In this document: positions 39,880-49,533 of the stretch, piece by piece
Layout of the letters: each line of letters starts with the position of its first letter
How positions within the stretch are numbered: the first letter of the stretch is position 1
Assembly: GCA_024426085.1 (NCBI GenBank)
Contig: CP087974.1
Span: forward strand, 1 to 64,000
Source of the DNA: Rhizobium sp. RCAM05350
GTDB taxonomy: Bacteria > Pseudomonadota > Alphaproteobacteria > Rhizobiales > Rhizobiaceae
Reading direction: 5' to 3'
Length of the DNA stretch: 64,000 nucleotides
Notes under the pieces: generated by a model
Told to the model about the DNA's origin: nothing
What the model saw: only the letters and a program-made list of their open reading frames with translations
The model's database searches: none
Program-made: the position numbers and the translations under genes

Positions 39880-40650
39880 CTATTGGGCCGCTTCCTCGAT
39901 CAGATTGGAAACAACTTGTGGTTGCGATACCATGACGACGTGCGACGCCCCTTCGACCACCACTGTGCGCTTGGAGTTTGCCCGCTCGGCCATGAAACGC
40001 AAAGCTTCGGCCGGGATATTCTTATCGCCATCACCATACACGAACCATGACGGCAGCGCCTTCCAGGCGGGGTTACCAGATTTTTCAGTCAGCGCCGCCT
40101 CGGCAATCGGGCGCTGTCCGGCCGCCATCAATGCCGCTTGATCGATCGCGACATCGTGGGCGAACTGCTGGTGGAACTTCGTCTGGTCGATGGATAGCTC
40201 GATCCCACCTTCCGCAAGCTTGACGGGTGGAGCGAGCGCCCCTCCCAAAGTGCCGCCAGGGAATTTTCCTGCCAGTTCAATGGCGGCCTCACCCGCATCT
40301 GGCGCGAAGGCAGCAACAAAGACAAGCGACTTAACGTTGTCATGGCCATTGGCCGCGGTCGAGATCACCTGGCCGCCGTAGGAATGACCAACGAGCACCA
40401 CGGGTCCCGATATGCTGGACACGACAGCCGAGACCTGGGCCGCATCGCCGGTGACACTGCGGAGCGGGTTTGCCGCCGCGACGACGGAATACCCGTCCTG
40501 CTGCAGGATTTTGATGACGCCGTTCCAGCTCGACGAGTCAGCGAAAGCGCCGTGGACGAGCACGATGGTAGGCTTGTCGGATTGAGCTGCGGCGGCCGTA
40601 CCGGAAAGGAGCGCGCCAGCGAGGGCAAGAGTAGTCGCGAACTTAGACAT
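39880..40650 (-). CDS. Secreted alpha/beta hydrolase, EstC-like
   Basis: Intact, 256 residues, with a Sec signal peptide (MSKFATTLALAGALLSGTAA, cut near AAA-QSD), so periplasmic or exported. Oxyanion segment IVLVHGAFADSSSW, nucleophile elbow VGHSYGGQV, acid region FVYGDGDKN, and catalytic His in EGASHVVMVS form a complete triad. This is the common salicylate-esterase/EstC-type group; the substrate cannot be read. Downstream of, and probably co-transcribed with, the next hydrolase gene. Confidence 0.9.
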   Translation of the reverse strand: MSKFATTLALAGALLSGTAAAAQSDKPTIVLVHGAFADSSSWNGVIKILQQDGYSVVAAANPLRSVTGDAAQVSAVVSSISGPVVLVGHSYGGQVISTAANGHDNVKSLVFVAAFAPDAGEAAIELAGKFPGGTLGGALAPPVKLAEGGIELSIDQTKFHQQFAHDVAIDQAALMAAGQRPIAEAALTEKSGNPAWKALPSWFVYGDGDKNIPAEALRFMAERANSKRTVVVEGASHVVMVSQPQVVSNLIEEAAQ

Positions 40651-40691
40651 TTCATTTCCTTAGATTTCGGATTGTGACGGGGAGGTGGGGT

Positions 40692-41511
40692 TTACGATTG
40701 GATGAAGGCGAGGACATCGGCATTGAAACGATCAGCGTCGATTTCCGCAAGGCCGTACGAACCGCCTTCGTAGACTTTCAAGGTGGCATCGGAAACGATC
40801 TCGGCCGCGCGGTGAGCCGAGGCCTCTATCGGCACGATCTGGTCGTCGTCGCCATGGATGATCAGTGTCGGGCGGTCGATCCGGCTCGGATCTTCCGTGT
40901 AGTCAACCTCGGAAAACTCATGGACGCAGTCGTACTGGCCCTTGATGCCACCCTGCAGGCCTATCCGCCGGAAATTTTCCTGCAAACCTTCATTGGGCGC
41001 CACCTCTTTGCGATTAAATCCATAAACGGAATAGTCAGGTCATAGTAAAACTGCGACCGGTTTTAGGCTGTTTGCGCACGGATTCCGTCAAAGGCGGCCA
41101 GTGGCGTTCCGTTCGGATTGGCATCCGTCTTCAGCATCAGGGGCGGAACGGCGCCAACCAGAACAACTTTGGCAACCCGTGAGGTGCCGTGACGGCCGAT
41201 GTAACGGGCGACTTCTCCACCACCGGTCGAATGGCCGACCAGGATAGCCTCTTTGAGGTCGAGCGAAGCGATCAGTTCCGCCAGATCATCGGCATACTGA
41301 TCCATGTGATTTCCGTGCCAGGTCTGGTCGGAGCGGCCGTGACTGCGGCGATCATGGGCGATTGCGCGGAATCCGTTTTGACCAAAGAACAGTATATGTT
41401 GGTCCCAGGCGTCGGATGACAGAGGCCATCCGTGGGCAAACACCATCGGCTGGCCTGTCCCCAATCCTTATAGAAGAGGCGGGTATCGTCCGTAGTGGTG
41501 AAGTAGGTCAT
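40692..41511 (-). CDS. Alpha/beta hydrolase of the non-heme haloperoxidase/arylesterase group, disrupted
   Basis: About 273 residues. [35 protein letters not shown], the elbow [19 protein letters not shown], then [17 protein letters not shown] and a late Ala/Glu-rich end. A shift near 41462, a TAA at 41064-41066 where AAA is expected ([12 protein letters not shown]), and a shift near 41020 interrupt it. Because both a stop and frameshifts occur it may be a true pseudogene. The final catalytic His seems replaced (EGGSYGL where GxxH is usual), another sign of decay. Confidence 0.65.
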
Positions 41512-42058
41512 AGCGGGTCCCTTTTCTAGCATGCGTTCCTTCAGTGCAACGCAACGAGGCAGTCAGGAAGGCGCTGTTGTTTCGTGACAATCAAAACCTA
41601 GCTGGTCTCTTTTGGGAGCATTAGCCGGCAAGTTCGCGCAAGACTGTCCTATTTCCGTATACAATCCGGCAAGCACCTTCGCTCAACGAGATAAGCAGTC
41701 CAGATTCAAGCGTGCATCTGATGGTCACGTGGCGAGGCCGCGGTGAGGGTCCGCTCCGAGGCGGTTAAGAGATGTCAATTGCCTTGCGGTCGTCCAGCGG
41801 CGCTAAGACTCTTCTCAGACAAGGAGGACCAGCTTCTCCCATCAAAATCAGCAGGCAACGGGCGCGACGGAAAAGGCAATATCATCTAGTGCTGGCGACC
41901 GCGTAACACACGAAATCACCTCATCGTGAAGCTTCGGTCCTAACCTGATCGGTCAAACCTCGCACTGTCATGCTCAGCAGGACAAACTGTCCTAAGGATG
42001 CCGGATTATCAGGGCCAGAGCCACCCGCTACGATCCAATCATCGTGGAAAAAGAGACA
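41512..42058. other. Intergenic between divergent genes, nothing recognised
   Basis: About 547 bases separating the minus-strand hydrolase and the plus-strand MBL-fold gene. It must hold both promoters. No ORF, repeat copy or clear operator palindrome was found. Confidence 0.45.
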
Positions 42059-43021
42059 ATGATGACGACCCGTAGAGATATGATCAAACTGATGGCATCG
42101 GCAGGCTTGATAGCGACGACAACACCTTTTGCCTTTGCCAAAGCACCCTTCTCCTCGATAGCGAATGCGGGCTATTATCGCTTTCGCTTTGGAAGTTTTG
42201 AGGTCACCGCATTGTCGGATGGAACCTTGCCCTTGCCCATGGGAACGATCTACCAGGACGCGCCAGAGGCGCACTTAAACGAAATCCTGGACAATAATCT
42301 TCTGGGCCGAGAGCCGCATATCTCCATCAACGCCTATCTCCTGAACGATTCCAACCGTCTCATTCTCGTTGATGCTGGAACAGGATCGTTATTCGGCCCG
42401 GCTGCCGGCAAGCTGATCGCTAATCTGAAGAAGTCCGGCTACGCGCCGGAACAAGTCGATGCGGTCATATTAACCCATATTCACGCGGATCATTCCGGTG
42501 GTCTTACAGTCGATGGCGTTGCCCAATTTCCGAACGCCGATGTAATGGTGCCGGACCGCGAATATACATACTGGATCGATAAACTGTACGTCGGTCATGT
42601 CGTGGCCGGCAAAGAGGGGGAGTTCGCGCAAGCAGAAGCAGCGCTTCGGCCCTATATCGAGTCAGGACGCGTAAAACATTTTGGTCCCAACGAAGCGCCG
42701 TTGCCGGGGTTTGGTTCAATCCTGCGGGCAGGCCACACTCCGGGACACAGTTCCATATTCGTGCGCAATGAAGATGGGGAAAAGTTTGTCATTTGGGGCG
42801 ACATCATCCATGGCGACTATGTTCAGTTCGATGAGCCGGACATCTATGTCACCTTTGATGTCGACGGCGCAGAGGCAGTGAAGACGAGAGAAATCGCTCT
42901 TCAAGAGGCGGCCGACGAGCGATATCTGGTTGCCGGCGCACATCTACCCTTTCCGGGCATCGGGTATGTTACCCGCGACAGTACGCTCTACAGGTGGGTC
43001 AGGCAGAACTATGTGGAATAG
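42059..43021 (+). CDS. MBL-fold metallo-hydrolase with Tat signal
   Basis: Intact, about 320 residues. The N-terminus MMTTRRDMIKLMASAG has a twin-arginine motif and hydrophobic stretch, so exported folded. The zinc motif ILTHIHADHSGG (HxHxDH), HTPGHSS, WGDIIHGD and a late His in VAGAHLPFPG make a complete metallo-beta-lactamase-fold site. Relatives include quorum-quenching lactonases and other hydrolases; the substrate is unknown. Convergent with the LysR gene at 43150. Confidence 0.9.
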   Translation: MMTTRRDMIKLMASAGLIATTTPFAFAKAPFSSIANAGYYRFRFGSFEVTALSDGTLPLPMGTIYQDAPEAHLNEILDNNLLGREPHISINAYLLNDSNRLILVDAGTGSLFGPAAGKLIANLKKSGYAPEQVDAVILTHIHADHSGGLTVDGVAQFPNADVMVPDREYTYWIDKLYVGHVVAGKEGEFAQAEAALRPYIESGRVKHFGPNEAPLPGFGSILRAGHTPGHSSIFVRNEDGEKFVIWGDIIHGDYVQFDEPDIYVTFDVDGAEAVKTREIALQEAADERYLVAGAHLPFPGIGYVTRDSTLYRWVRQNYVE

Positions 43022-43149
43022 AAACGTTCCTATAGTGGCGTGGCAGCGTTGTCGCTCGGGATGGCGTTATCGGAACTGTGACCAGTGAAGCAGGGTGACG
43101 TGCGCCATGGCCCCGTTCTTTCGGATCGAGAGGAATGATTGTTCGTCAT

Positions 43150-44090
43150 TTACCGCACGTCATCGGCTCCCGGGATAATCGCCCTGAGCTCTTCTTCGCC
43201 CGTTCGTGTCAGATCGATGCGAGGCTGCAGGAAGTCGAGAAACACACGAAGGCGAGGGGGCATCAGGCGGCCCCCCGTACGAACCGCGTAAAGGCTCGGC
43301 TCTGGTCCCACCCAATCTGTCAGCACCCGCCTTAGCCGGCCAGCCGATACATCCGCTTTGACACGCATGTGATTGGTGAGTTGAATGCCTTGCCCGGCAA
43401 GAAGAAAACCGTGCAGACCTTCTGGATCTGTCGCAGCGGCCACGGGCCGGATCGCATATTCTTTGCGCTCTCCTTCCTTGAACAGCGGCCAGGCGGGATC
43501 GTCGCGCCCCATATAAAGTTGCGATACCAAACAGGCATGGTCCTTGAGTTGCGACGGATGTGTCGGCTCCCCGTAACTCTCGAGATAGGACGGGGCCGCG
43601 TAAAGGCCTGTCGGCATGCTTCCAAGCCGGCGCGATGACAAAGACGAGTCCGGCATTGGCCCATTCCAGATGCGAATAGCGACATCGACCTCTTTGGCGA
43701 TGATGTCTGTCACTTCGGCTCCCAAAAACAACTGCGGGTAAATATCCGGGTAGAACCGCTTGAACTCCGTGAGCACCGGTGCCAGCGTTCCCGTAGTCAG
43801 CCAGTGCGGCGCGCTGATTTTCAGCCATCCACGGGGGTGTTGCTGCAGTTCGGCGATTGCGTTTTCCGCATCAACGCTTCACATTGCTGAAAATAGATGG
43901 TGCCAGCCTCGGTCAGCTTCATTGTCCGCGTTGTGCGGTTGAGGAGCTTGGCGCCCAGCCGCTCCTCCAGTTCCTGCACCTTGCGGCTTATGCGCGTTTT
44001 GGGCACCGCAAGGGACCTGGCGGCGGCCGTGAAGCTCCCTTCTTTTACAACCTTCACAAATGCGACAGTGTCACTCAAATCTCGCAGCAT
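43150..44090 (-). CDS. LysR-family regulator, one frameshift
   Basis: About 312 residues. The N-terminal winged helix reads EGSFTAAARSLAVPKTRISR then KVQELEERLGAKLLNRTTR; the effector domain begins WLKISAPHWLTTGTLAPVLT and contains DVAIRIWNGP and GLLAGQGIQL-like segments. Frame shift near 43855. Divergent from an alpha/beta hydrolase gene at 44242, the usual arrangement for a LysR target, with a T-N11-A-type box between. Confidence 0.87.
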
Positions 44091-44095
44091 AACGC

Positions 44096-44116
44096 CTCAT
44101 TGTACTCGTTGATGAG
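44096..44116. promoter_or_regulatory. LysR-type box (CTCAT-N11-ATGAG)
   Basis: CTCAT at 44096-44100 and ATGAG at 44112-44116, an inverted repeat with 11 bases between, starting 6 bases from the LysR start codon. This is the T-N11-A form bound by LysR regulators and lies in the divergent promoter region. Confidence 0.5.
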
Positions 44117-44241
44117 ACATTGAAGGCCATTGCTGGATAATCAAGAGCAATGAAACGGCGTATCAAAGGGCACACTCCAACCAACTCCGAGTCTTCAAAT
44201 GTCACGACTTCAGAAGGAAACCGGCTTCGCGGGTTCCGCTA

Positions 44242-44968
44242 TTGGACGATCTCCCAGCAGCAGCCGATAGGAAAATTAGCAATGTTGTGATCGTTCACGG
44301 CGCTTTTGCAGACGGTTCGGGATGGCGTCGCGTCTATGACTTGCTGAAAATCCAGGGCTACAGTGTTAGCCTTGTCCAAAATCCCCTGACGTCGCTAGAG
44401 GACGATGTAGCGGCCACGAGAAGAATCTTGGATCGCCAATCCGGCCCGACGATCCTTGTTGGCCATTCGTACGGTGGGACGATCATCACGGAAGCCGGCA
44501 ATCATTCGAAGGTGGCCTGCCTCGTATACATCGCCGCCTTCGCGCCGGATTCTGGCGAGTCAACACTTGATCAATATTCCAGGGTTCCGCCACCGGCGTG
44601 CTTTCAACCAGAAGTCCAGCCGGATGGTTTCGCATTTTTGCGACGGGGAAACCTTCGCTGCCGCATGTGCGGGTCAGGCGAGTGACGCTGAAAGCGAATT
44701 TCTGTTCGACGCCCAGGTGTCGGTTGCAGTGAAGTCGCTGGAAGGAAGGATCAAGGTCGCGGCATGGAAGCGAAAACCGTCCTGGTACGTGGTTGCAAAC
44801 GGAGACGAAGCAATCGATCCAGTTTTGCTGCGACAGACAGCGCTCCGGATCGGCGCCAAGACGACCGAAATCTCAGGCGGCTACATGATTTTTCTCAGCC
44901 AGCCCGACGCGATCGCCGCCGTTATCCTCGAGGCCTCATTCGCCACGCGGAACACCGACAACAATTAG
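44242..44968 (+). CDS. Alpha/beta hydrolase, EstC-like, one frameshift
   Basis: About 240 residues. ISNVVIVHGAFADGSGWRRV, LVGHSYGGTIITEAGN with the nucleophile elbow, VYIAAFAPDSGES, then across a shift near 44610 PSWYVVANGDEAIDPVLLRQ with the acid residue. At the final position the usual His is not seen (EISGGYMIFLSQP where GASH is typical), so activity is uncertain. Start is taken as TTG 44242; an upstream start in another frame is possible. Divergent from and probably controlled by LysR at 44090. Related to the hydrolase at 39880. Confidence 0.75.
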
Positions 44969-45115
44969 CCAAGCTAAGCGCCGCTGGCAGTTCCAGAACA
45001 AGAAATATTTCGTCTGCACTGTGTCAGTTGAAACAGATTGTCATCATCGCGCAACGCCGTTGGAACATCGTGACGGCCAATTTGGCAGCAACTCGTCAAT
45101 TCAAGGAGTATCATA

Positions 45116-45214
45116 ATGAATGTTGATCTTGGGACTATGGCGCGTCCTAATTCCGATGCACGGATCTCGCTTACGCAAATGATCAAAGCCGATCTGTCTC
45201 AAATCATTCGCTGA
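45116..45214 (+). CDS. Small ORF with strong ribosome binding site (32 aa)
   Basis: ATG 45116 follows AAGGAG by seven bases. The peptide starts MNVDLGTMARPNSD and ends at TGA 45212-45214. The strong ribosome binding site suggests translation. It may be the opening of a lost enzyme gene; no homology can be claimed. Confidence 0.35.
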   Translation: MNVDLGTMARPNSDARISLTQMIKADLSQIIR

Positions 45215-45327
45215 CGGACACACCGGCGAGAGTTGTTTCTGTAGTGGCCGTGGTCATTGGCGTAGTCCTCTTGAAAGGCAGGGCGCCTCTCATGAGGCAG
45301 CCGTGTTGATATTGATGCTGGTGGTAA

Positions 45328-45800
45328 TCAGAGCCGGCCCTCTGCGAGCAGCTCGCGGGTCCGCTTCAGCGTCGATACGAGGGCCGATTTGTAGCCCTTG
45401 TCACTGTCGAAAAGCGTCTGCTCGGCCTGTTCCTCTGGGCCATCAGGTTCCTTGCCGCGCAGGCCGAGGTAGCAGTAGAACTTCAGCTGCAGTGCGCCGG
45501 CTTCGTCCTCGAACAGCTCATTGATAATGGCGCCTTCGCGTGGGCCGGTTGCCTGGAAGAAGGTGACCTTATTCTGCGGCTCGAGGGTTATGATCTCCCT
45601 GATGTCGGAGCCGGCGATGGTAGCTTCACGCGCGAAGTGGGTCGCGCTTTCCTCCATGACATCACAGCGGGTGCAGAGGCCGGGTGGGAGAAACAGGCGC
45701 GCATCCGCGCCTTCAGTTCCAGGCCCTTCCAAACCTGCTCCCGGGTGAGTCTTGTTTCGCCTTCCGGGTTCACGGGGACGGTAGCGGTCGAATAGATCAT
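45328..45800 (-). CDS. AtaL-like/DUF1857 (SRPBCC-type) protein, one frameshift
   Basis: About 157 residues. MIYSTATVPVNPEGETRLTR then EQVWKGLELKARDARLFLPP, AGSDIREIITLEPQNKVTFF and LKFYCYLGLRGK fit the AtaL-like family, a START/SRPBCC-type fold with a ligand cavity. The frame shifts near 45705. Start overlaps the NmrA gene stop by four bases (ATGA), so both form an operon. Role unknown; probably binds or converts a small aromatic or polyketide-like compound. Confidence 0.75.
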
Positions 45801-46705
45801 GACGATGGTCCTTGTTTGAAATTGTGGGTGCTTGCCTCAGGCCGAGGCAGCCGTTTCCAGGCGAAGTCGCGATAGGAGCGCAGCGGACGGCCAAGAAGCG
45901 TCGTCAGGTGCTCGACATCACTGTCCTCGGGCAGCATGCCATCGGTCAAAAATCGCTCGCCCATCATGCGCATGTCGTAAGCCATCCACGGAGGCATGAA
46001 TTGCTTGAGGTTCTGCTCGAAGGCTGCAGTATCGCCACCGCCATAGTTGATCTGGCGGGTGAGAACGTCCGACCAGATGGCGGCGATGTCCGTTCCTGTG
46101 AGGGTGTCTGGACCGACCAAATTGATGCGAGTGATCGGGAGCGGCTGTGCGGCCTGTTCGCGTCGCAGCAGCTCAAGAGCGGCAATCTCCACGATATCGC
46201 GAACGTCGATCATGGCAAGCCCCTTGTCGCCGACGGGCATCGGGTAGACGCCATAGCCAGTGATGACGTCCTTGATCGTCAGATCGTTCTGGATGAAGTA
46301 GGCCGGACGCAGGATGGTGGTGTGAAAGCCCATCTGCTCGATCATCCGCTCGACGCCGAATTTGCCGGCGAAGTGCGGCACGTTCACGTAGACGTCCGGG
46401 TGAATGACCGACAGGTAGACGATCCGTTCGATGCCAGCCGAGCGGGCGACGTTGAGGGCGATCAAAGCCTGGGTGAACTCGTCTGGTGCGACAGCGTTCA
46501 GCAGGAAAAGCGTCGACACACCGTCGACGGCGGTACGCAGGGAGTCGACGTCGAGGAAGTCACCTTTGGCGACCGCAACGCCTGCCGGGAAATTGGCCTT
46601 GGAGGGGTCGCGGACGAGAGCGCGGACATCAGCGCCGCGGTCGACGAGGTGCTGGATGACTTGGCCGCCGATATTGCCGGTGGCGCCGGTAACGAGAATG
46701 GTCAT
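45797..46705 (-). CDS. NmrA-like NAD(P)-binding oxidoreductase
   Basis: Intact, 302 residues. Starts MTILVTGATGNIGGQVIQHL with the GxxGxxG dinucleotide motif; VRALVRDPSKA, STLFLLNAVAP, VYLSVIHPDV and TILRPAYFIQN follow the NmrA/atypical-SDR pattern. The catalytic Tyr-x-x-x-Lys of classical SDRs is not evident, as usual in this group (sensor or quinone-reductase type). Divergent from a LysR gene starting at 46812, its likely regulator. Confidence 0.9.
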   Translation of the reverse strand: MTILVTGATGNIGGQVIQHLVDRGADVRALVRDPSKANFPAGVAVAKGDFLDVDSLRTAVDGVSTLFLLNAVAPDEFTQALIALNVARSAGIERIVYLSVIHPDVYVNVPHFAGKFGVERMIEQMGFHTTILRPAYFIQNDLTIKDVITGYGVYPMPVGDKGLAMIDVRDIVEIAALELLRREQAAQPLPITRINLVGPDTLTGTDIAAIWSDVLTRQINYGGGDTAAFEQNLKQFMPPWMAYDMRMMGERFLTDGMLPEDSDVEHLTTLLGRPLRSYRDFAWKRLPRPEASTHNFKQGPSS

Positions 46706-46811
46706 GGGATTTTCTCCGGGTTGGTATTGCTTGACACCCGGAATATGGCTGGTTCATTGTCAAACCAATAGACTGTTAAATTGGACAGTTCGTCTCACAG
46801 GTGGAACGATT

Positions 46812-47700
46812 ATGGATCTCGTCGCCCTTGCCGATTTCAACCTTGTCGCGCGTCACGGTGGTTTCGGCAAAGCGTCGCAGGCGTCCGGCCGTCCCAAAGC
46901 GACCTTGTCCCGACGGGTTACAGAACTGGAGGCTGCCCTTCAGCTTCGGCTGTTTGAACGTGGCTCGCGCAACCTCAAACTCACCGAGGAAGGGCGCGCC
47001 CTTCATGAGCGGACAGCCGCGCTCCTGACGGAGCTCGACGAAACGGCGGCCACCATCGCGGCGGGCGGGGACAAGCCGCGCGGCAGGTTACGGATCAGCG
47101 CGCCGCTGCTGTTTTCGCAGACCGCCATGGGCAGGATCGCCGCGCGTTTCGCAATCAAATATCCGGACGTGCGGTTGGAAGTCACCACGGAGGACCGAGC
47201 CGTGGACATGATCGAGGAAGGCTATGATCTGGTCATCCGGGTCAATCCGGACCCAGACGAAAGTCTTGTCGGCCGAGCCTTTCTGCATGATCGCCTGGTC
47301 GTGGTGGCAAGCCCCGATCTAGCCCACCCGGCACCGGACCTCTCAGCGCCTGGGGTGGTGCGCGGGCTGGGCAATCGGCAGACTTGGAACGTCTTGACCT
47401 CCGAAGGGCCTAGGACGATCGGGATTCAGCCCATCCTCGCCCTGTCGTCACTCATCATGGTTCGGGATGCCGTGCGAACTGGCGTAGGCGCTGCTCGTAT
47501 GCCGATTTCGCTGGTGAGTCACGATCTGGCCGACGGCACTTTGCTGCACTGGGGCGATATCCAGGGTTCCGAGATCGCGTTGTGGGCGCTTTACCCGTCG
47601 CGGCGTCTGCTGAGCGCGCGTATCTGCCTTCCTGGATTTTCTAAAGCAGGCTTTTCCCAACGGAACGCCCGATGAACTGGCGGCCTACATCGGCAGGTGA
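46812..47700 (+). CDS. LysR-family regulator, frameshift at the C-terminus
   Basis: About 296 residues, starting at ATG 46812 (MDLVALADFNLVARHGGFGK then ASQASGRPKATLSRRVTELE for the helix-turn-helix). Effector domain: GRLRISAPLLFSQTAMGRIA, DLVIRVNPDPDESLVGRAFL. An indel near 47625 shifts the end; the corrected C-terminus VSAFLDFLKQAFPNG to AAYIGR stops at TGA 47698-47700. Divergent from the NmrA/AtaL-like operon and likely its activator. Confidence 0.9.
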
Positions 47701-47731
47701 GGGCCCGACTGTTCCACATTTTGCAATCGCG

Positions 47732-48637
47732 CTAGCGTTCCCCAGCAGTGTTTACCCGAGAATAGGCACCGGGCGGCATTCCCACATGCCGACTGAACGC
47801 GACGCTGAAGGCGCTTGCCGAGCCATAGCCGACGCGTTGCGCAATCTCCGCCGTGGCAACATCCTTGCGAAGGAATTCCTTCGCCAGCGCCATGCGCCAG
47901 CCGGTCGCGTATTCCATCGGGGCCAAGCCGACCTCCCTTCGGAAACGATCGAAAAAGGTCGAACGGGACATGGCGGCATCCCGTGCGAGTGTTTCAACCG
48001 TCATGCTGCGACCTGGATCTGCGTGAATCCGGCGCAAGGTCGGTGCCAGCAGCGGATCGGCCATACCGCGCAGGAGACCGGGCGGGGCCGCGGCGCTTGC
48101 TGTTGATCGCAAAGCTTCGATCAACAGCACCTCCAACAACCGGTGAAGCACCATCTCACGCGCGGTACGTTCGGCTCTCGTTTCGTCATTTATCATCCCG
48201 ACCAGCATCATCAGTCGCTCTTCGCCTTGGACATGGATGACCTCCGGTAGCAACGAGACGAGAAGAGCCTTGTCATCAGAGCCAAAGGCACAATGGCCAA
48301 CCATCGCCTTGATTTCGGCGGGCGCTTCGGGGTCTCCGAGCCGGAAGACACCCGGGCTGGTCTCCAGACGCTGGGCAAGCGCTCCGCGCGGCGGCGGTTC
48401 CAGGCTGCTCATTGTGAATGAGAAGATTTCTGGAACCAGCACGAAGTCGCCGGCCGTCAGCAACATCGGCTCACGACCGGTGATCGTCATCCGGCAATGG
48501 CCTTCGACCACGGCGCAGTAAAAGGGGCTTCCAAGTTCCGTGCGCTCGACGAGCCACTGACCGCCGCCCGTCACCAGCTTTGAGATCGACGGGCTTGGCT
48601 TGAGCAGGGAAACGACTTCGGCAATTGGATCGGGCAT
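47732..48637 (-). CDS. AraC-family regulator with cupin-type N-terminus
   Basis: Intact, 301 residues. N-terminal cupin_6-like sensing half (SPFYCAVVEGHCRMTITGRE then PMLLTAGDFVLVPE), C-terminal tandem helix-turn-helix (VETLARDAAMSRSTFFDRFR and AEIAQRVGYGSASAFSVAFS then RHVGMPPGAY). Divergent from a short-chain dehydrogenase gene, with a perfect 9-bp inverted repeat between them. Converges on the LysR gene. Probably activates the dehydrogenase-hydrolase pair downstream of 48736. Confidence 0.92.
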   Translation of the reverse strand: MPDPIAEVVSLLKPSPSISKLVTGGGQWLVERTELGSPFYCAVVEGHCRMTITGREPMLLTAGDFVLVPEIFSFTMSSLEPPPRGALAQRLETSPGVFRLGDPEAPAEIKAMVGHCAFGSDDKALLVSLLPEVIHVQGEERLMMLVGMINDETRAERTAREMVLHRLLEVLLIEALRSTASAAAPPGLLRGMADPLLAPTLRRIHADPGRSMTVETLARDAAMSRSTFFDRFRREVGLAPMEYATGWRMALAKEFLRKDVATAEIAQRVGYGSASAFSVAFSRHVGMPPGAYSRVNTAGER

Positions 48638-48659
48638 GGTTTCGGACTCATGCTAAAAA

Positions 48660-48692
48660 ATCTCGGACCATCAAATATAGCGAGTCCGAGAT
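48660..48692. promoter_or_regulatory. Perfect inverted repeat between araC-type gene and dehydrogenase
   Basis: ATCTCGGAC at 48660-48668 and GTCCGAGAT at 48684-48692, 15 bases apart. It sits 23 bases from the AraC start and 43 bases before the dehydrogenase start, so an operator for the divergent pair is likely. Confidence 0.6.
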
Positions 48693-48735
48693 GTGAGGTC
48701 CATCTTTTGGCAAGTTAATCGTCGGGAGACAAAAC

Positions 48736-49493
48736 ATGCCAAAGATACTCATCACCGGTTGCTCATCCGGTTTCGGTCTCGCTATCGCGCAAACATTTTT
48801 GAATGCGGGATGGGACGTGGTCGCGACCATCGCACTCCGCAGACCGATCTGATACCTCATCGTGAAAAGCTCAAGATCCTGGCGCTGGACGTGACCAGCG
48901 CGAATAGCATCACGATGGCGGTCGAAGCGGCTGGGCCGATCGATGCTCTGGTCAACAATGCCGGCGTCGGCATGCTCAATGTACTTGAAGGCGCGGAGAT
49001 GTTGAAAATCCGCGATCTGTTCGAGACGAACGTGTTCGGCGCGATGGCGATGACCAAAGCCGTTCTTCCGCACATGCGTATCCGTCGGTCAGGCGTCATC
49101 GTCAACGTCAGCTCCAGCGTCACCATCAAGCCGCTGCCCGCGCTCTCCGTCTACAGCGCCAGCAAGGCAGCGCTGAATGCTTTCACCTGAAAGTCTCGCG
49201 CTGGAGGCCGCTCTGTTCGAGTGCGGGCGAAACTTATTCTCCCGGGTTCGGCGCCGGCCACATGGTTCGGCAAAAATGCGGTGGCGCGCATGGGGATGGA
49301 GATCCCCCAGCCGTATAACGCATTCGTCCACGACTACCTGACAACACTGCGCTCCGGCACTGAATTTACGACGCCGGATGACGTCGCAGAGGCAGTCTGG
49401 CGCGCGGTGACGGAGCTTGACGCGCCTATGAAAATCCCAGCCGGCGCCGATGCCCAAACCTGGTTCCACGAGGCAGGCCACTCGGTTGCCTGA
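48736..49493 (+). CDS. Short-chain dehydrogenase/reductase, about three frameshifts
   Basis: About 250 residues. Starts at ATG 48736 with MPKILITGCSSGFGLAIAQT (TGxxxGxG), then LALDVTSANS, VNNAGVGML (NNAG), and the catalytic segment NVSSSVTIKPLPALSVYSAS followed by KAALNAFT (Ser, Tyr-x-x-x-Lys). A stop follows through a frameshift near 49187, and the end is read in another frame (YNAFVHDYLTTLRSGTEFTT then PDDVAEAVWRAVTELDAP). A further shift lies near 48830. NAD(P)-dependent oxidoreductase of unknown substrate. In an operon with the following hydrolase. Confidence 0.82.
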
Positions 49494-49533
49494 AGACGAC
49501 GACCTGGACATCAATGCCTAAGGAAACCCGACC